NCBI RefSeq assembly: GCF_000062885.1
Contig: NC_009142.1
Location: forward strand, 1,415,584 to 1,479,583
Source of the DNA: Saccharopolyspora erythraea NRRL 2338
GTDB taxonomy: Bacteria > Actinomycetota > Actinomycetes > Mycobacteriales > Pseudonocardiaceae
Reading direction: 5' to 3'
Length of the DNA stretch: 64,000 nucleotides
Position numbers and translations under genes: made by a program. This document shows, piece after piece, positions 46,201 through 56,480 of the stretch. How positions within the stretch are numbered: the first letter of the stretch is position 1; every line of letters starts with the position of its first letter. Under the pieces are notes generated by a model. It was not told the DNA's origin and made no database searches. It worked only from the letters and a program-made list of their open reading frames with translations.

Positions 46201-49200
46201 TTGGCCAGCGTGCACGGATTACCGCCCGGTGATGCCGCACAGGACCTGCTCGACCCCGCGTGGCAGATGCGCTGGCGGGTGCCGGAGCTGGCTCTGGTGC
46301 TCAGCGACCGGGCCGTGGCGCAGGCCAGGCGCACCGGTGACCGGGCGTTGCGGTTGCGCGCCGAGGTGCTGGCGTTGTTCACCACCAACAGGCTCGGTCG
46401 CGGCGTGTCCGCGACCGGCCGGGCCATCGCGGCGCTGCGCGACGCCGAGACGGCGGGCGAGGCCGGCGTAGCGGCGGAGCTGCGGGTCGAGCTGGCCTGC
46501 TGCGCCCGCAGCGCGGGCAGCAACGAGGTCGCGGTCCGCGTGCTCGAACCGGTCCTCGCCCAGGAACGGCTGGAGCCGCTGGTGCGGGCGCACGCGCTGC
46601 TCGCGCTGGCGGCGGCCCTGCCGTTCCAGCAGTCCGAAGGTGAGCGGGCCGAGGCGCTGGAGGAGGCCGACCGCCTCTACATCGCCGCCGAGCTGAACCG
46701 CGACGCCAACCGCCTGATGCGGGCCAGGGTCAAGACCGCGCGGGCGGGGCACCACCGCAGGCAGGGCGAGTTCCCGGAGGCGGTGGACGCCGCCGACAGC
46801 GGGCTCGGCTTGCTGCAGCGGTTGGGCGACCCGGCGGCCGACAGCGGTGAGATCCACGCCCGGCTGGTGCTGGAGCGCGTCCAGTCGCTGCTGGAGCTCG
46901 GACGCCGGGACGAGGCCGTCAGCGCGGCGGATGAGGTTCTGAGCAGGCCGGTGCGTGCCGCGGCAGCGGGCCCTTCCGGTTGGCTCCGGCTCGCCCTCGC
47001 CACACGGGTCTACCAGCCAGAGGGCGCGCACCTCGCCGCGGTGCGTGTGCTCAACGACGCCATCGCGATCGCGGAGCGACACAAGCTGGACGGGCTGCTC
47101 GCCGAGACGCTGAGCACCCTGTCGAACCTGCACGAACGCGCCGACGAGCTGGCCGAGGCGCTGCTCGCCCTGCGCAGGGCTTATGCCGCCGACCGCCGCT
47201 GGCGCGCGGCGGTGCACGCGGCACGCCTGCGGTTGCTGGAGGAGTTCCCCGCGCTCGTGCAGGGCGTGGAACCGATCCGGAAGCCGGCCGCGCAGGAGGT
47301 GCCGACGCCCCGCCGGGAACAACCATCGGCGTCGAGAGACCAGGCGCCCCTGGCGAACCCGGCCCAAGCCTTGGCGGATCCAGCCGCAGCCGTGCCCAAG
47401 CCGGGTGCGGCACGTTCGGCCGAGCGCCAGACGTCACCCGCGGCGCAGGCGCGGACGCAGGCAGGGGGAGTGCCCGCGGCGCGCACGACACCCGCTGCGG
47501 AGCAGGCACCGGTCGCTGCCGAGCGGACGACCGCACCTTCGTCGTCAGCGGCGTCCGCGTCGGCGCCGCACGCGGAGGCGGCGCATGCGGTGTCGGCACA
47601 CACAGGTGCCTCGCACGCCGAGCCGACGTACACAGGGCAGCCGGACACAGGGGCTTCGCACGCGGAGGCGGCGCACGGGTCGGGCTCCGCACCGTCGGCG
47701 GCTCCTCAGAGTCGGGGTTCGCGGGACGAGGCATCCGGCACCCACGCGGAGCCGCCGGCCGGGCGTGCGCAGGGTTCCCGGCGTTCGCGACGGGCCGGTG
47801 AGACGCCCGAGTGGCTGGTCGCGGCGGCCTCCGAGGCGCGTCAGGAGCACCACGCGCGCGGCTCGCGTGCGGAGCGGCGTCTCGCGCAGGAGCGTGAGGA
47901 ACTCCAGGCGGCGGCCGCGCAGGGATCGCCGAACCCGACGCAGGAGTCGTCGAGCCTGGTGCAGGAGTCGCCGAACCCGACGCAGGAGTCGCCGAGCCCG
48001 GTGCGCGAGTCACCGAACCCGGCGTCGGTCGCTGCGCACGAAGCCTCCGTCGCAGCGCAGGAGACATCCGTGGCGCAGGAGACGCCCGTGGCGGCGCAGG
48101 AACCTCCTGCCTCGGCGCGTGGGGCGTCCGCATCGGGGACGGCGAACGCCGGGGAGACTCAGGCGTCGCGTGAATCTGAGGAGTCGCTGGAACTCCAGCA
48201 GGTGCGTGCGCTGCTGGAGGCGGGAGACCTCCAGAAGGCACGCGAGTTCCTGGAGGCGCGGGGCCGCCAGCAGTCAGCCGCATCGACGGAGTCCAGTGGC
48301 TCGCACGCGGCTGCGCCTCACGAACAACAGCAAGCACACGGTGACCGATCGGCGCGGGAGCGCGCGCCGCACGAGTCTTCGCCGGATGAAGGCCGCCGCC
48401 AGGAGGCGACTGCCGAGCCGACCAGTGCCGACCGCGGCTCGCGCACGACCTTCAGCGAGGTGGCGCACGCTGAGCAATCGACTGGCACGCCGTCGGCAGA
48501 CGTAGGCGCCAGCTCGCCGCTGGCAGCCGACCGGTCCGATGAGGAGACCTCGCAGTACCGCTCCGGGGACAGCGACATCCGCGATGCCGCCCGCCGGCTC
48601 ATGGCCACGCTCACCAGCCGCGTCACCGAGCACCACGAGCGCCAAGCCGAGCGGTTCATGCACACCCAGCGGGAGATGGCCGCGCAACCGGAGGCCGGTT
48701 CTGCTCACGGGGAGGACGACTTCCCTGGCCAGAGGAGCGGATTCGGCGATCAGCACGGCTTGGGTGCCGGCAGCTACGGGACGCGCCACGCCGACCCGAC
48801 CGAGGGCTACGCGGCGCGTCACGGCGACGTTTCGCAGGACTACTCGACGACCTACGACGAGCGAGCCGGACAAGGCGCTGACACGTGGGACTTCCCGCAG
48901 GAGGGCGTTGCGGGACTCGGCGAGTCCGGACGAAGCGGTGACGACTTCTCCGCCTACGACTTCCCCGCCTCCGGTGGTTCGGGCTTCGCGGGGGAGCGCG
49001 ATACCGGGTCGACCAGCTTCGCCGGGCATCGGGACACCGGCTTCGCGGGGGACCGGGACGACGCCTCGAGCGGCTTCGCCGGGGACCGGGACACCGGCTT
49101 CGTGCGCGATCGGGACACCGGCTTCGCGGGGGACCGGGACGCCACCTCGACCGGCTTCGCCGGCGACCGGGAGGCCGGGGCCGCCGGCTTCGCGAGCGGC

Positions 49201-50892
49201 TCGGAAGACGCGGCCGCAGGTGGATGGCCATCCTGGGACCAGTCCTCCGGGCAAGAGGAGCCGACCCTGCGGAACCAGCCGCCGGTCGACGCCCCGGACG
49301 TCACGGCGATCATGCCGGTGATCGCGCTTCCGCCGGAGCGGGAGGCCGCGACCGGCGCCGACCCGCTCGCGGGCGGCTCCGAACGCCACCGGAGCGCGGG
49401 CGAGCAGCGGGCCGACGCTCCGTCGTACCAGGAGTCGACGTCGTATCCGGAGCAGTCCTCCTTCCCGGAGTCGGCGTCGTACCCGGGTGCGACATCGTTC
49501 TCGGAGTCGAAGTCCTTCCCCGGTGAGTCCGCGGGCTCCGATCTCGCGGGCTCCGAGTTCGCGAGCTCCGCTCTCGCGGATGCCGGTTCCGGCGGCGCCG
49601 ATCCGCTGGCCGGTGCGCGGTCGTACTCGGCGATCGAGTCGTTCCCCGACCTGGGCCGGGCGTCGCACGCCGAGTCCTACGAGCGGGAGGCCGACGCGTC
49701 GGACACGTTCCCGAGCCTGGCTCCCACGCGCGGTGCCGATGCGGGCAGCGGTCGCGGGGCCACGCCTGGCGTGACCAGTGAAACCGGTGTGGCGGCTGAT
49801 GACGTCGCGGCGGCGGAGTCGACGCGCTGGCCCGACGCGGACACCTACGTCCAGCACCACCACCACGGTGTTGACGACGCCACGGACCGCGGCGCCCGGA
49901 CGCAGGAGCCCCAGGTCGAGGGCGGGCGGCGGTCCCGCGGCAGGACGCTGGAGGAGATCCGGGCGAGCCTGCGGCTCGTCGAGGAGTCCCGCCCGCAGGG
50001 ACGTCAGGGCAGGCGTCGTGCCCGCCACGCCGAGCCCGACGACGACGCAGAACCTGAACGTGGTTCTGACCAGCGGCGAGCGGCTGAGACAAGCCCGGGT
50101 TTCGAAGCCCGTGCCACGGCAGCCACCGGCGGGGACGCTGAGTCAGGAGCAGCAGGGGCCACCAGCGCCCACGACGCCGACACCGACCCTTGGCCGGCAG
50201 GCGGCACCGGACAGGGGTCCCGAGCAGCGGCGAGCAGCGGCCTGGGCGAGACCTTCGCAATCAGCAGCGGCGTGAGAGGAACTCCGGAGGCGACTCCCGC
50301 GACGAGCAGCATTCCGGACGGCGCCTCGACGGCTGGCCACAGCCTGGGCGCGACTGTGCCGGGGCCTGGGGCCGACGCCGGCCCCGCGTCCGGGCGCGAC
50401 GTCGTGACCGGCCGTGAGCAGCTCTCCGCGCCGAAGCGGTTGCGCGCCGTCCGGGACGAGCCCGACCTGACCCCGCCCACCGACATCTCGACCCGGCAGC
50501 GCAGGGCCGCGCCCCGGGCCGCCGAGTCGTCCCGAGGCGCCGAAGCGGCCGAGTCGTCCAGCGCCGCGAATGCGCCCGCCGAGGACGTCCCAATCAGTGA
50601 GATCGGGCTGGCCGACCTCCTCGCCGAGGCGCTGGTGGCCTACGAGACCGGGCGGCGCAGCCAGGGCGCGCCTACCTCCGGGGCAGCCGCCGACCCGGAC
50701 TACGATGCGGCTCCCGCCGGACGCCACGGTGACACGAATGTGGCTGGAATCACGAGTGGTGCTACCGGTGTCCCCGGCGCGTATCTGTCCACTTCGGACG
50801 CCGAGTCGGTGGCGGCCGAGCCGCGGCACCGGCGCGCGGCGATCGACAGCAGCACTGGGAATCCGCGTTCATGGCCGCGGGCGGGAAACTGA
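46201..50892 (+). CDS. Large repeat-rich protein with N-terminal TPR-like helical domain (1563 aa)
   Basis: The first 350 residues are helical pairs resembling a TPR/solenoid (MRWRVPELALVLSDRAVAQARR, RALRLRAEVLALF, LRVELACCARSAGSNEVAVRVLEPVL). The following 1200 are largely disordered, rich in Ala, Glu, Ser, Gln and Gly, with repeats: QESPNPTQESPSPVRES at about 580-605 and GFAGDRDTG-type at about 930-1000. Islands near the end look conserved: RTLEEIRASLRLVEESRP (about 1245) and ISEIGLADLLAEALVAYETG (about 1465). TTG 46201 follows GGGGAGG. A similar gene downstream of ettA is known to me only vaguely in this family of actinobacteria. The function is unknown; a scaffold is a guess. Confidence 0.75.
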   Translation: MASVHGLPPGDAAQDLLDPAWQMRWRVPELALVLSDRAVAQARRTGDRALRLRAEVLALFTTNRLGRGVSATGRAIAALRDAETAGEAGVAAELRVELACCARSAGSNEVAVRVLEPVLAQERLEPLVRAHALLALAAALPFQQSEGERAEALEEADRLYIAAELNRDANRLMRARVKTARAGHHRRQGEFPEAVDAADSGLGLLQRLGDPAADSGEIHARLVLERVQSLLELGRRDEAVSAADEVLSRPVRAAAAGPSGWLRLALATRVYQPEGAHLAAVRVLNDAIAIAERHKLDGLLAETLSTLSNLHERADELAEALLALRRAYAADRRWRAAVHAARLRLLEEFPALVQGVEPIRKPAAQEVPTPRREQPSASRDQAPLANPAQALADPAAAVPKPGAARSAERQTSPAAQARTQAGGVPAARTTPAAEQAPVAAERTTAPSSSAASASAPHAEAAHAVSAHTGASHAEPTYTGQPDTGASHAEAAHGSGSAPSAAPQSRGSRDEASGTHAEPPAGRAQGSRRSRRAGETPEWLVAAASEARQEHHARGSRAERRLAQEREELQAAAAQGSPNPTQESSSLVQESPNPTQESPSPVRESPNPASVAAHEASVAAQETSVAQETPVAAQEPPASARGASASGTANAGETQASRESEESLELQQVRALLEAGDLQKAREFLEARGRQQSAASTESSGSHAAAPHEQQQAHGDRSARERAPHESSPDEGRRQEATAEPTSADRGSRTTFSEVAHAEQSTGTPSADVGASSPLAADRSDEETSQYRSGDSDIRDAARRLMATLTSRVTEHHERQAERFMHTQREMAAQPEAGSAHGEDDFPGQRSGFGDQHGLGAGSYGTRHADPTEGYAARHGDVSQDYSTTYDERAGQGADTWDFPQEGVAGLGESGRSGDDFSAYDFPASGGSGFAGERDTGSTSFAGHRDTGFAGDRDDASSGFAGDRDTGFVRDRDTGFAGDRDATSTGFAGDREAGAAGFASGSEDAAAGGWPSWDQSSGQEEPTLRNQPPVDAPDVTAIMPVIALPPEREAATGADPLAGGSERHRSAGEQRADAPSYQESTSYPEQSSFPESASYPGATSFSESKSFPGESAGSDLAGSEFASSALADAGSGGADPLAGARSYSAIESFPDLGRASHAESYEREADASDTFPSLAPTRGADAGSGRGATPGVTSETGVAADDVAAAESTRWPDADTYVQHHHHGVDDATDRGARTQEPQVEGGRRSRGRTLEEIRASLRLVEESRPQGRQGRRRARHAEPDDDAEPERGSDQRRAAETSPGFEARATAATGGDAESGAAGATSAHDADTDPWPAGGTGQGSRAAASSGLGETFAISSGVRGTPEATPATSSIPDGASTAGHSLGATVPGPGADAGPASGRDVVTGREQLSAPKRLRAVRDEPDLTPPTDISTRQRRAAPRAAESSRGAEAAESSSAANAPAEDVPISEIGLADLLAEALVAYETGRRSQGAPTSGAAADPDYDAAPAGRHGDTNVAGITSGATGVPGAYLSTSDAESVAAEPRHRRAAIDSSTGNPRSWPRAGN
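48981..49200 (+). repeat. Internal short-repeat array in the 1563-aa protein
   Basis: Codons for GFAGDRDT-like heptads to octads recur about seven times (GFAGERDTG, SFAGHRDTG, GFAGDRDD, GFAGDRDTG, GFVRDRDTG, GFAGDRDA, GFAGDREAG). The DNA units are nearly identical, so recent expansion or contraction by slippage is plausible. Confidence 0.8.
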
Positions 50893-51016
50893 TCGTTTCG
50901 CTCGCCGCAACGCATTGGACGCCTCCGCGCCCTCTGCCCGCGCCTGCCCCTGGCAGGCTTAGGCTGGAACTCGTGTTGGCACAACGAGGTGCCGCCAAGC
51001 ATGGAGCTGCCTGAAG

Positions 51017-54000
51017 ATGACCTCGAATCCCGGACAGTTGAACCGCGAACAACTGCAGGCCGACGGAGGTGTACCTGCTGTGGGCGCGCATCCCGAGACC
51101 CCCGAGCAGGCCCGCGACCGCCTGCTTGACCGCGCGGTCGAGGCCGCCCCCGAACTGGCCGAGCTGCTGTGGACCTACTACCGCCACGTCCCGGCCGAGG
51201 AGCTCGTCGACGACGAGCCGACCGACCTGGTCGGTGCCCTGCGGTCGCACCGCGAGCTGGCCGCGTCCAGAGTCGCCGGGCGCCCGGTGGTGAAGATCTT
51301 CAACCCCACCCGTGCCGAGGACGGCTGGGAGAACCCGGCGACGGTCGTGCAGATCGTCACCGACGACATGCCCTACCTCGTCGACTCGGTCATCGCCGAG
51401 CTGGGAAGGGACGGCGCCGAGGTGCAGCGCATCGTGCACCCGATCGTCGTGGTCCGCCGGGACGTCGCGGGCGAGCTGCTGGACGTCCTGCCGGGCGCGG
51501 ACCCGGCCTCCCCGCCCGCCGACGCCATGGCGGAGTCCTGGATGTTCGTCGAGGTGGACCGCATCACCGACCTGGAGCGGCTCCACGCTCTGGAGCAGGG
51601 CCTGTTCACCGTGCTCAACGACGTGCGCGAGGTGGTCGAGGACACCGAGCGCATGATCGCCACGGCCCGCGCGCTGGCCGACTCGCTCGACACCGACCCG
51701 CCGCCGCTGCCCGGCGAGCAGGTCCACGACGGCGCCCAGCTGCTGCGCTGGCTGGCCGACGGCCACTTCACCTTCCTCGGCTACCGGCACAACGAGCTGG
51801 TCTCCGACGGCGAGGAACCCGCGCTGCGCGCGGTGCTGGCCTCCGGGCTGGGCGTGCTGCGCAGCGACAGCGTCGCCGCTCGCGGCCTGACCGCGGGCCC
51901 CGACGCGCGCGCCAACGCGCTGTCGAAGGAGCTGCTGGTGCTGACCCAGGCCAGCGCACCGTCCACAGTGCACCGCGCCGTGCACCCGTACTACGTGGGC
52001 GTCAAGACCTTCGACGACAACGGCGAGGTCACCGGTGAGCACCGGTTCCTCGGCCTGTTCACCACAACCGCGCTGCACGAGAACGTGCTGGACATCCCGG
52101 TCATCGAGCGCCGGGTGCGCGAGATCATCCACAACGCCGGCTTCCCGCTGGAGTCCTACTCCGGTCAGCGGATGCTGGAGGAGGTCCAGAACTACCCGCG
52201 CACCGAGCTGTTCTCCACCGACCAGGAGACGCTGGCCGAGACCGTCACCGGCGTGCTGGCGCTGGCCGAGCGGCGCAAGCTCAAGCCGTTCGTGCGCCGC
52301 GATCCCTACGGCCGGTTCTTCTCCTGCCTGGTCTACCTCCCGCGCGACCGCTACACCACCAGCTCGCGGCTGGCGATGCAGGAGGTGCTGATCTCCGAGC
52401 TCGGCGGCACCGGCGTCGAGTACAGCACCAGGGTCGGCGAGTCGATGCTGGCGCGGGTGCACTTCATGGTGCACACCGATCCCGAGCACCAGGTGGAGCC
52501 GGACCTGAACCGCCTGCAGGAGCGGCTCAGCGACGCGATCCACACCTGGGACGACCAGATGATCGACGAGGTCGACGCCGAGCAGCCCGGCAGGCGCGAC
52601 GGCCAGCGGGTCCGGGCGGGCTCGGAGGCGGTCAGCGAGATCGGCCAGCGCTACGCCTCGTCGTTCCCGGAGGCCTACAAGGAGGACTTCAGCGCCGTCG
52701 AGGGCCTGGTGGACCTGCGCCGGCTGGAGGCGCTGGAAGGCCCGAGCGACCTGCGGATGTCCTTCTACACCCCGCGCGACGCGGCCCCCGGTGAGCGCCG
52801 CTTCAAGATCTACGTCGGCGGCGAGCGGGTCATCCTGTCCCGGGTGCTGCCGGTGCTGCAGAGCATGGGCGTGGAGGTCGTCGACGAACGGCCCTACGAG
52901 GTGGTCCCCGAGGACGGCGGCCAGTACTGGATCTACGACTTCGGCCTGCGGCTGGAGCCGGGCCTGCTCGACACCGGCGGCGCCGAGCAGCTCGACACGC
53001 TGCGGGAGCGGTTCGAGGACGCCTTCCGCGCGGCCTGGCAGGGCGAGGCCGAGGTCGACGGGTTCAACTCGCTGGTGCTGCGGGCGGGCCTGGACTGGCG
53101 GCAGGCGGCCATGCTGCGCGCCTACGCCAAGTACCTGCGCCAGACCGGCATCAACTACAGCCAGGACTACATCGAGGACGCCATCCTCGCCCACCGCGCC
53201 ACCACGGTGGCGCTGACCAGGCTGTTCGAGGTCCGGTTCGACCCGGTCCTGGGCGCCGAGGAGCGCACCGCCCACGAGCAGGACCTCATCGCCGAGGTCA
53301 CCAAGCTGATCGACGACGTCACCAGCCTCGACGCCGACCGCATCCTGCGCAGCTACCTGAGCCTGATCACCGCGACCCTGCGCACCAACTACTTCGTCGA
53401 CGGGGGGACGCGTCCCTACCTGTCGCTGAAGCTGGAGCCGCAGGCGATCCCCGGCCTGCCCGAGCCGCGCCCGCAGTTCGAGATCTTCGTGTACTCGCCA
53501 CGCACCGAGGGCGTGCACCTGCGCTTCGGGCCGGTCGCCCGCGGTGGTCTGCGCTGGTCGGACCGGCGCGAGGACTTCCGCACCGAGATCCTGGGGCTGG
53601 TCAAGGCGCAGGCGGTCAAGAACGCCGTGATCGTGCCGGTCGGCGCCAAGGGCGGCTTCGTCGTCAAGCGCCCGCCGGTGCCCACCGGCGACCCGGGAGC
53701 CGACCGCGAGGCCGCGCTGGGCGAGGGCATCGCCTGCTACCGGATGTTCATCTCCGGGCTGCTGGACCTCACCGACAACCTCGCGGGCGGGAAGGTGGCC
53801 CCGCCTGCCGACGTGGTGCGCCACGACGGCGACGACACCTACCTGGTGGTCGCCGCGGACAAGGGGACGGCGGCGTTCTCCGACATCGCCAACGACGTGG
53901 CCAAGTCCTACGGGTTCTGGCTCGGCGACGCCTTCGCCTCCGGCGGCTCGGTCGGCTACGACCACAAGGCCATGGGCATCACCGCCAAGGGCGCGTGGGA

Positions 54001-55978
54001 GAGCGTCAAGCGGCACTTCCGCGAGCTGGGCGTGGACACCCAGACCGAGGACTTCACCGTGGTCGGCGTCGGCGACATGGGCGGTGACGTGTTCGGCAAC
54101 GGCATGCTGCTGTCCGAGCACATCCGGCTGGTGGCTGCGTTCAACCACATGCACGTCTTCATCGACCCCGAGCCGGACGCGGCGGCGTCCTTCGCCGAGC
54201 GCAGGCGGCTGTTCGACCTGCCCCGCTCGACCTGGGACGACTACGACCGCAGCAAGATCAGCGAAGGCGGCGGGGTCTGGTCCCGGTCGCTGAAGTCGAT
54301 CCCGCTGAACCCGAAGATCCGCCAGGCCCTGGGCATCGACGAGTCGGTGGCGGCGATGGCCCCGGCGGAGCTGATCAAGGCCATCCTGCTCGCCCCGGCC
54401 GACCTGCTGTGGAACGGCGGCATCGGCACCTACGTCAAGGCCGCCACCGAGACCCACGCCGAGGTCGGGGACAAGGCCAACGACCCGGTCCGCGTCGACG
54501 GCGGTGAGCTGCGGGTCAAGGTCGTCGGCGAGGGCGGCAACCTCGGGCTCACCCAGCGCGGGCGCATCGAGTTCGCCCGCTCCGGCGGCAAGGTCAACAC
54601 CGACGCCCTGGACAACTCCGCGGGCGTGGACTGCTCCGACCACGAGGTCAACATCAAGATCCTGCTCGACTCGCTGGTCAGCGAGGGCAGGCTCGACGGG
54701 GCCCAGCGCAACGAGCTGCTGGCCGAGATGACCGACGAGGTCTCCGACCTGGTGCTGGCCGACAACTTCCGGCAGAACGCGGTGCTGGGCATCTCCCGAG
54801 CCCACGCCGGGCCGATGATGTCGGTGCATGCCCGGCAGGTCAGTGCGCTGGTCAAGAACAACGGTCTGGACCGGGAGCTGGAGGCGCTGCCGTCGCAGAA
54901 GCAGTTCCGGGAGCGGGAGAAGGCCGGTGAGGGCCTGAGCTCGCCGGAGCTGGCGACGCTGCTCGCGCACGTGAAGCTGTCGCTGAAGAAGGAGGTGCTG
55001 GCCAGCGACCTGCCCGACGCCGACGCGTTCAGCAGGCGGGTGGCCGAGTACTTCCCGAAGCCGCTGCGGGAGCGCTACGGCGAGGCGGTGCAGGCGCACC
55101 CGCTGCGCCGGGAGATCACCACGACGCTGCTGGTCAACGAGGTCGTCGACGGCGCGGGCATCTCGTACGCCTACCGGCTGGCCGAGGAGATCGGGGCGTC
55201 GGCCACCGACGCGGTGCGCGCCTACGCGGTGGTGACCGAGGTCTACGGCCTGCACGAGCTGTGGCGGCGGATCGACGAGCTGGCCAACGTGGTGCCCAGC
55301 CGGGTCGCCGACGACATGGTGCTGGAGAGCCGCAGGCTGCTCGACCGCGCCGCGCGGTGGCTGCTGTCGAACCGGCCGCAGCCGCTGGCCATCGGCGCCG
55401 AGATCGCCCGGTTCCGGCCGGTGGTCGCCGACCTGTCGGCCTCGGTGCGCGGGCTGCTGCACGGCCGCGCCGCCGAGGGCGCGACCGAGAAGGCCGAGCG
55501 GCTGCTGGCCGAGGGCGTGCCGAAGGACCTGGCGGAGTCGATCGCGGTGCTGCTGGACTCCTACGCGCTGCTGGACATCACCGAGGTCGCCGAGCTCGCC
55601 GAGCGCGACGGCGGGGTCAGCCACGAGCGCAGCCCGCGCGAGAGCGCCGAGCTGTACTACACGCTGGCCGAGCACCTCGACATCGAGCGGATGCTGCTCG
55701 CGGTCAACGAGCTGGAACGCGGGAACCGGTGGCACTCGCTGGCGCGGCTGGCGCTGCGGGATGATCTCTACGCGTCGCTGCGGGCGATCACCATCGACGT
55801 CCTGCGCACCAGCGACCCCGAGGACGGTCCGGAGGACAAGATCGCGAGCTGGTCGTCGATCAACGCGTCCCGGCTGGAGCGGGCCAGGAACTCGCTGGAG
55901 GAGATCCGCAACTCCGGCAGGCTCGACCTGGCCACGCTGTCGGTGGCGACGAGGCAGTTGCGCAGCATGGTGCGCTGA
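51017..55978 (+). CDS. gdh: NAD-specific glutamate dehydrogenase, large 180-kDa type
   Basis: A single 1653-residue chain, the size of the Streptomyces clavuligerus-type L_GDH180. The long N-terminal half includes ACT-like regulatory parts (VQIVTDDMPYLVDSVIAELGRDG). The catalytic part has GPVARGGLRWSDRREDFRTEILGLVKAQAVKNAVIVPVGAKGGFVVKR (substrate lysines) and the NAD-binding VVGVGDMGGDVFGNGMLLSEHIRLVAAFNHMHVFIDPEPD. It oxidises glutamate to 2-oxoglutarate with NAD. In mycobacteria the orthologue is inhibited by GarA in a PknG-controlled manner, but no garA is in view. ATG 51017 is preceded by a GGAG. The gene ends at a strong hairpin. Confidence 0.97.
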   Translation: MTSNPGQLNREQLQADGGVPAVGAHPETPEQARDRLLDRAVEAAPELAELLWTYYRHVPAEELVDDEPTDLVGALRSHRELAASRVAGRPVVKIFNPTRAEDGWENPATVVQIVTDDMPYLVDSVIAELGRDGAEVQRIVHPIVVVRRDVAGELLDVLPGADPASPPADAMAESWMFVEVDRITDLERLHALEQGLFTVLNDVREVVEDTERMIATARALADSLDTDPPPLPGEQVHDGAQLLRWLADGHFTFLGYRHNELVSDGEEPALRAVLASGLGVLRSDSVAARGLTAGPDARANALSKELLVLTQASAPSTVHRAVHPYYVGVKTFDDNGEVTGEHRFLGLFTTTALHENVLDIPVIERRVREIIHNAGFPLESYSGQRMLEEVQNYPRTELFSTDQETLAETVTGVLALAERRKLKPFVRRDPYGRFFSCLVYLPRDRYTTSSRLAMQEVLISELGGTGVEYSTRVGESMLARVHFMVHTDPEHQVEPDLNRLQERLSDAIHTWDDQMIDEVDAEQPGRRDGQRVRAGSEAVSEIGQRYASSFPEAYKEDFSAVEGLVDLRRLEALEGPSDLRMSFYTPRDAAPGERRFKIYVGGERVILSRVLPVLQSMGVEVVDERPYEVVPEDGGQYWIYDFGLRLEPGLLDTGGAEQLDTLRERFEDAFRAAWQGEAEVDGFNSLVLRAGLDWRQAAMLRAYAKYLRQTGINYSQDYIEDAILAHRATTVALTRLFEVRFDPVLGAEERTAHEQDLIAEVTKLIDDVTSLDADRILRSYLSLITATLRTNYFVDGGTRPYLSLKLEPQAIPGLPEPRPQFEIFVYSPRTEGVHLRFGPVARGGLRWSDRREDFRTEILGLVKAQAVKNAVIVPVGAKGGFVVKRPPVPTGDPGADREAALGEGIACYRMFISGLLDLTDNLAGGKVAPPADVVRHDGDDTYLVVAADKGTAAFSDIANDVAKSYGFWLGDAFASGGSVGYDHKAMGITAKGAWESVKRHFRELGVDTQTEDFTVVGVGDMGGDVFGNGMLLSEHIRLVAAFNHMHVFIDPEPDAAASFAERRRLFDLPRSTWDDYDRSKISEGGGVWSRSLKSIPLNPKIRQALGIDESVAAMAPAELIKAILLAPADLLWNGGIGTYVKAATETHAEVGDKANDPVRVDGGELRVKVVGEGGNLGLTQRGRIEFARSGGKVNTDALDNSAGVDCSDHEVNIKILLDSLVSEGRLDGAQRNELLAEMTDEVSDLVLADNFRQNAVLGISRAHAGPMMSVHARQVSALVKNNGLDRELEALPSQKQFREREKAGEGLSSPELATLLAHVKLSLKKEVLASDLPDADAFSRRVAEYFPKPLRERYGEAVQAHPLRREITTTLLVNEVVDGAGISYAYRLAEEIGASATDAVRAYAVVTEVYGLHELWRRIDELANVVPSRVADDMVLESRRLLDRAARWLLSNRPQPLAIGAEIARFRPVVADLSASVRGLLHGRAAEGATEKAERLLAEGVPKDLAESIAVLLDSYALLDITEVAELAERDGGVSHERSPRESAELYYTLAEHLDIERMLLAVNELERGNRWHSLARLALRDDLYASLRAITIDVLRTSDPEDGPEDKIASWSSINASRLERARNSLEEIRNSGRLDLATLSVATRQLRSMVR

Positions 55979-55983
55979 CGGGT

Positions 55984-56018
55984 CGCGGGTGCCGGTCCCA
56001 CACCGGCCGGCACCCGCG
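55984..56018 (+). terminator. Hairpin after the glutamate dehydrogenase gene
   Basis: A 12-bp stem CGCGGGTGCCGG / CCGGCACCCGCG with an 11-base loop begins 6 bases after the stop. There is no T tract. Confidence 0.55.
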
Positions 56019-56042
56019 CCGAGAACGTGAGAGGAAGCCGAA

Positions 56043-56480
56043 GTGGGTGCGTTCGTAGCCGAGGTGGCCCTGCGCTGGTCCGACATGGACGCGTTCGGGC
56101 ACGTCAACCACGCCAGGACGGTGACCCTCCTGGAGGAGGCGCGGGCCGAGCTGCTGTTCGCCGAGGCCGGGCGGCAGGGTCTGCTCGGGATGGCCGAGGG
56201 CATGGTGGTCGCGCGGGTCACGATCGACTACCACACGCCCCTGGTTTACTCGGCGGGCTCGCTGCAGGTGCGGATGTCGGTGCGCGAGCTGAAGGCGGCG
56301 TCGTTCCTGGTCGACTACGCCGCCTACGCCCACGACTCGGTGCTGGCGGCCTCCGCCGAGACGCTGATGGTGCCCTACGACCTGCGGGCGGGGCGGCCGA
56401 GGCGGCTGACCGAGGACGAGCGCGCGTTCCTGTCGGAGTGGCAGGTCGCGATCGACGGGGCGGAGCTGGGCCGTGCCTGA
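56043..56480 (+). CDS. Acyl-CoA thioesterase (hotdog fold, 4-HBT/YbgC type)
   Basis: A 145-residue hotdog protein: EVALRWSDMDAFGHVNHARTVTLLEEARAELLF contains the catalytic Asp (W-S-D-M-D-x-x-G-H-V-N-N/H) and the central helix, and GMVVARVTIDYHTPLVYSAGSLQVRM the following strands. It should hydrolyse acyl-CoA thioesters; the acyl group is unknown. GAGAGGAAG precedes GTG 56043. The end overlaps the following gene by 8 bases, so the two are coupled. Confidence 0.93.
   Translation: MGAFVAEVALRWSDMDAFGHVNHARTVTLLEEARAELLFAEAGRQGLLGMAEGMVVARVTIDYHTPLVYSAGSLQVRMSVRELKAASFLVDYAAYAHDSVLAASAETLMVPYDLRAGRPRRLTEDERAFLSEWQVAIDGAELGRA

Noticed and set aside
50762-56221. An 1819-codon minus-strand open frame
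   Set aside because: Antisense to the glutamate dehydrogenase; repetitive Val/Leu/Gln/Arg content and no domain. Shadow of codon bias.
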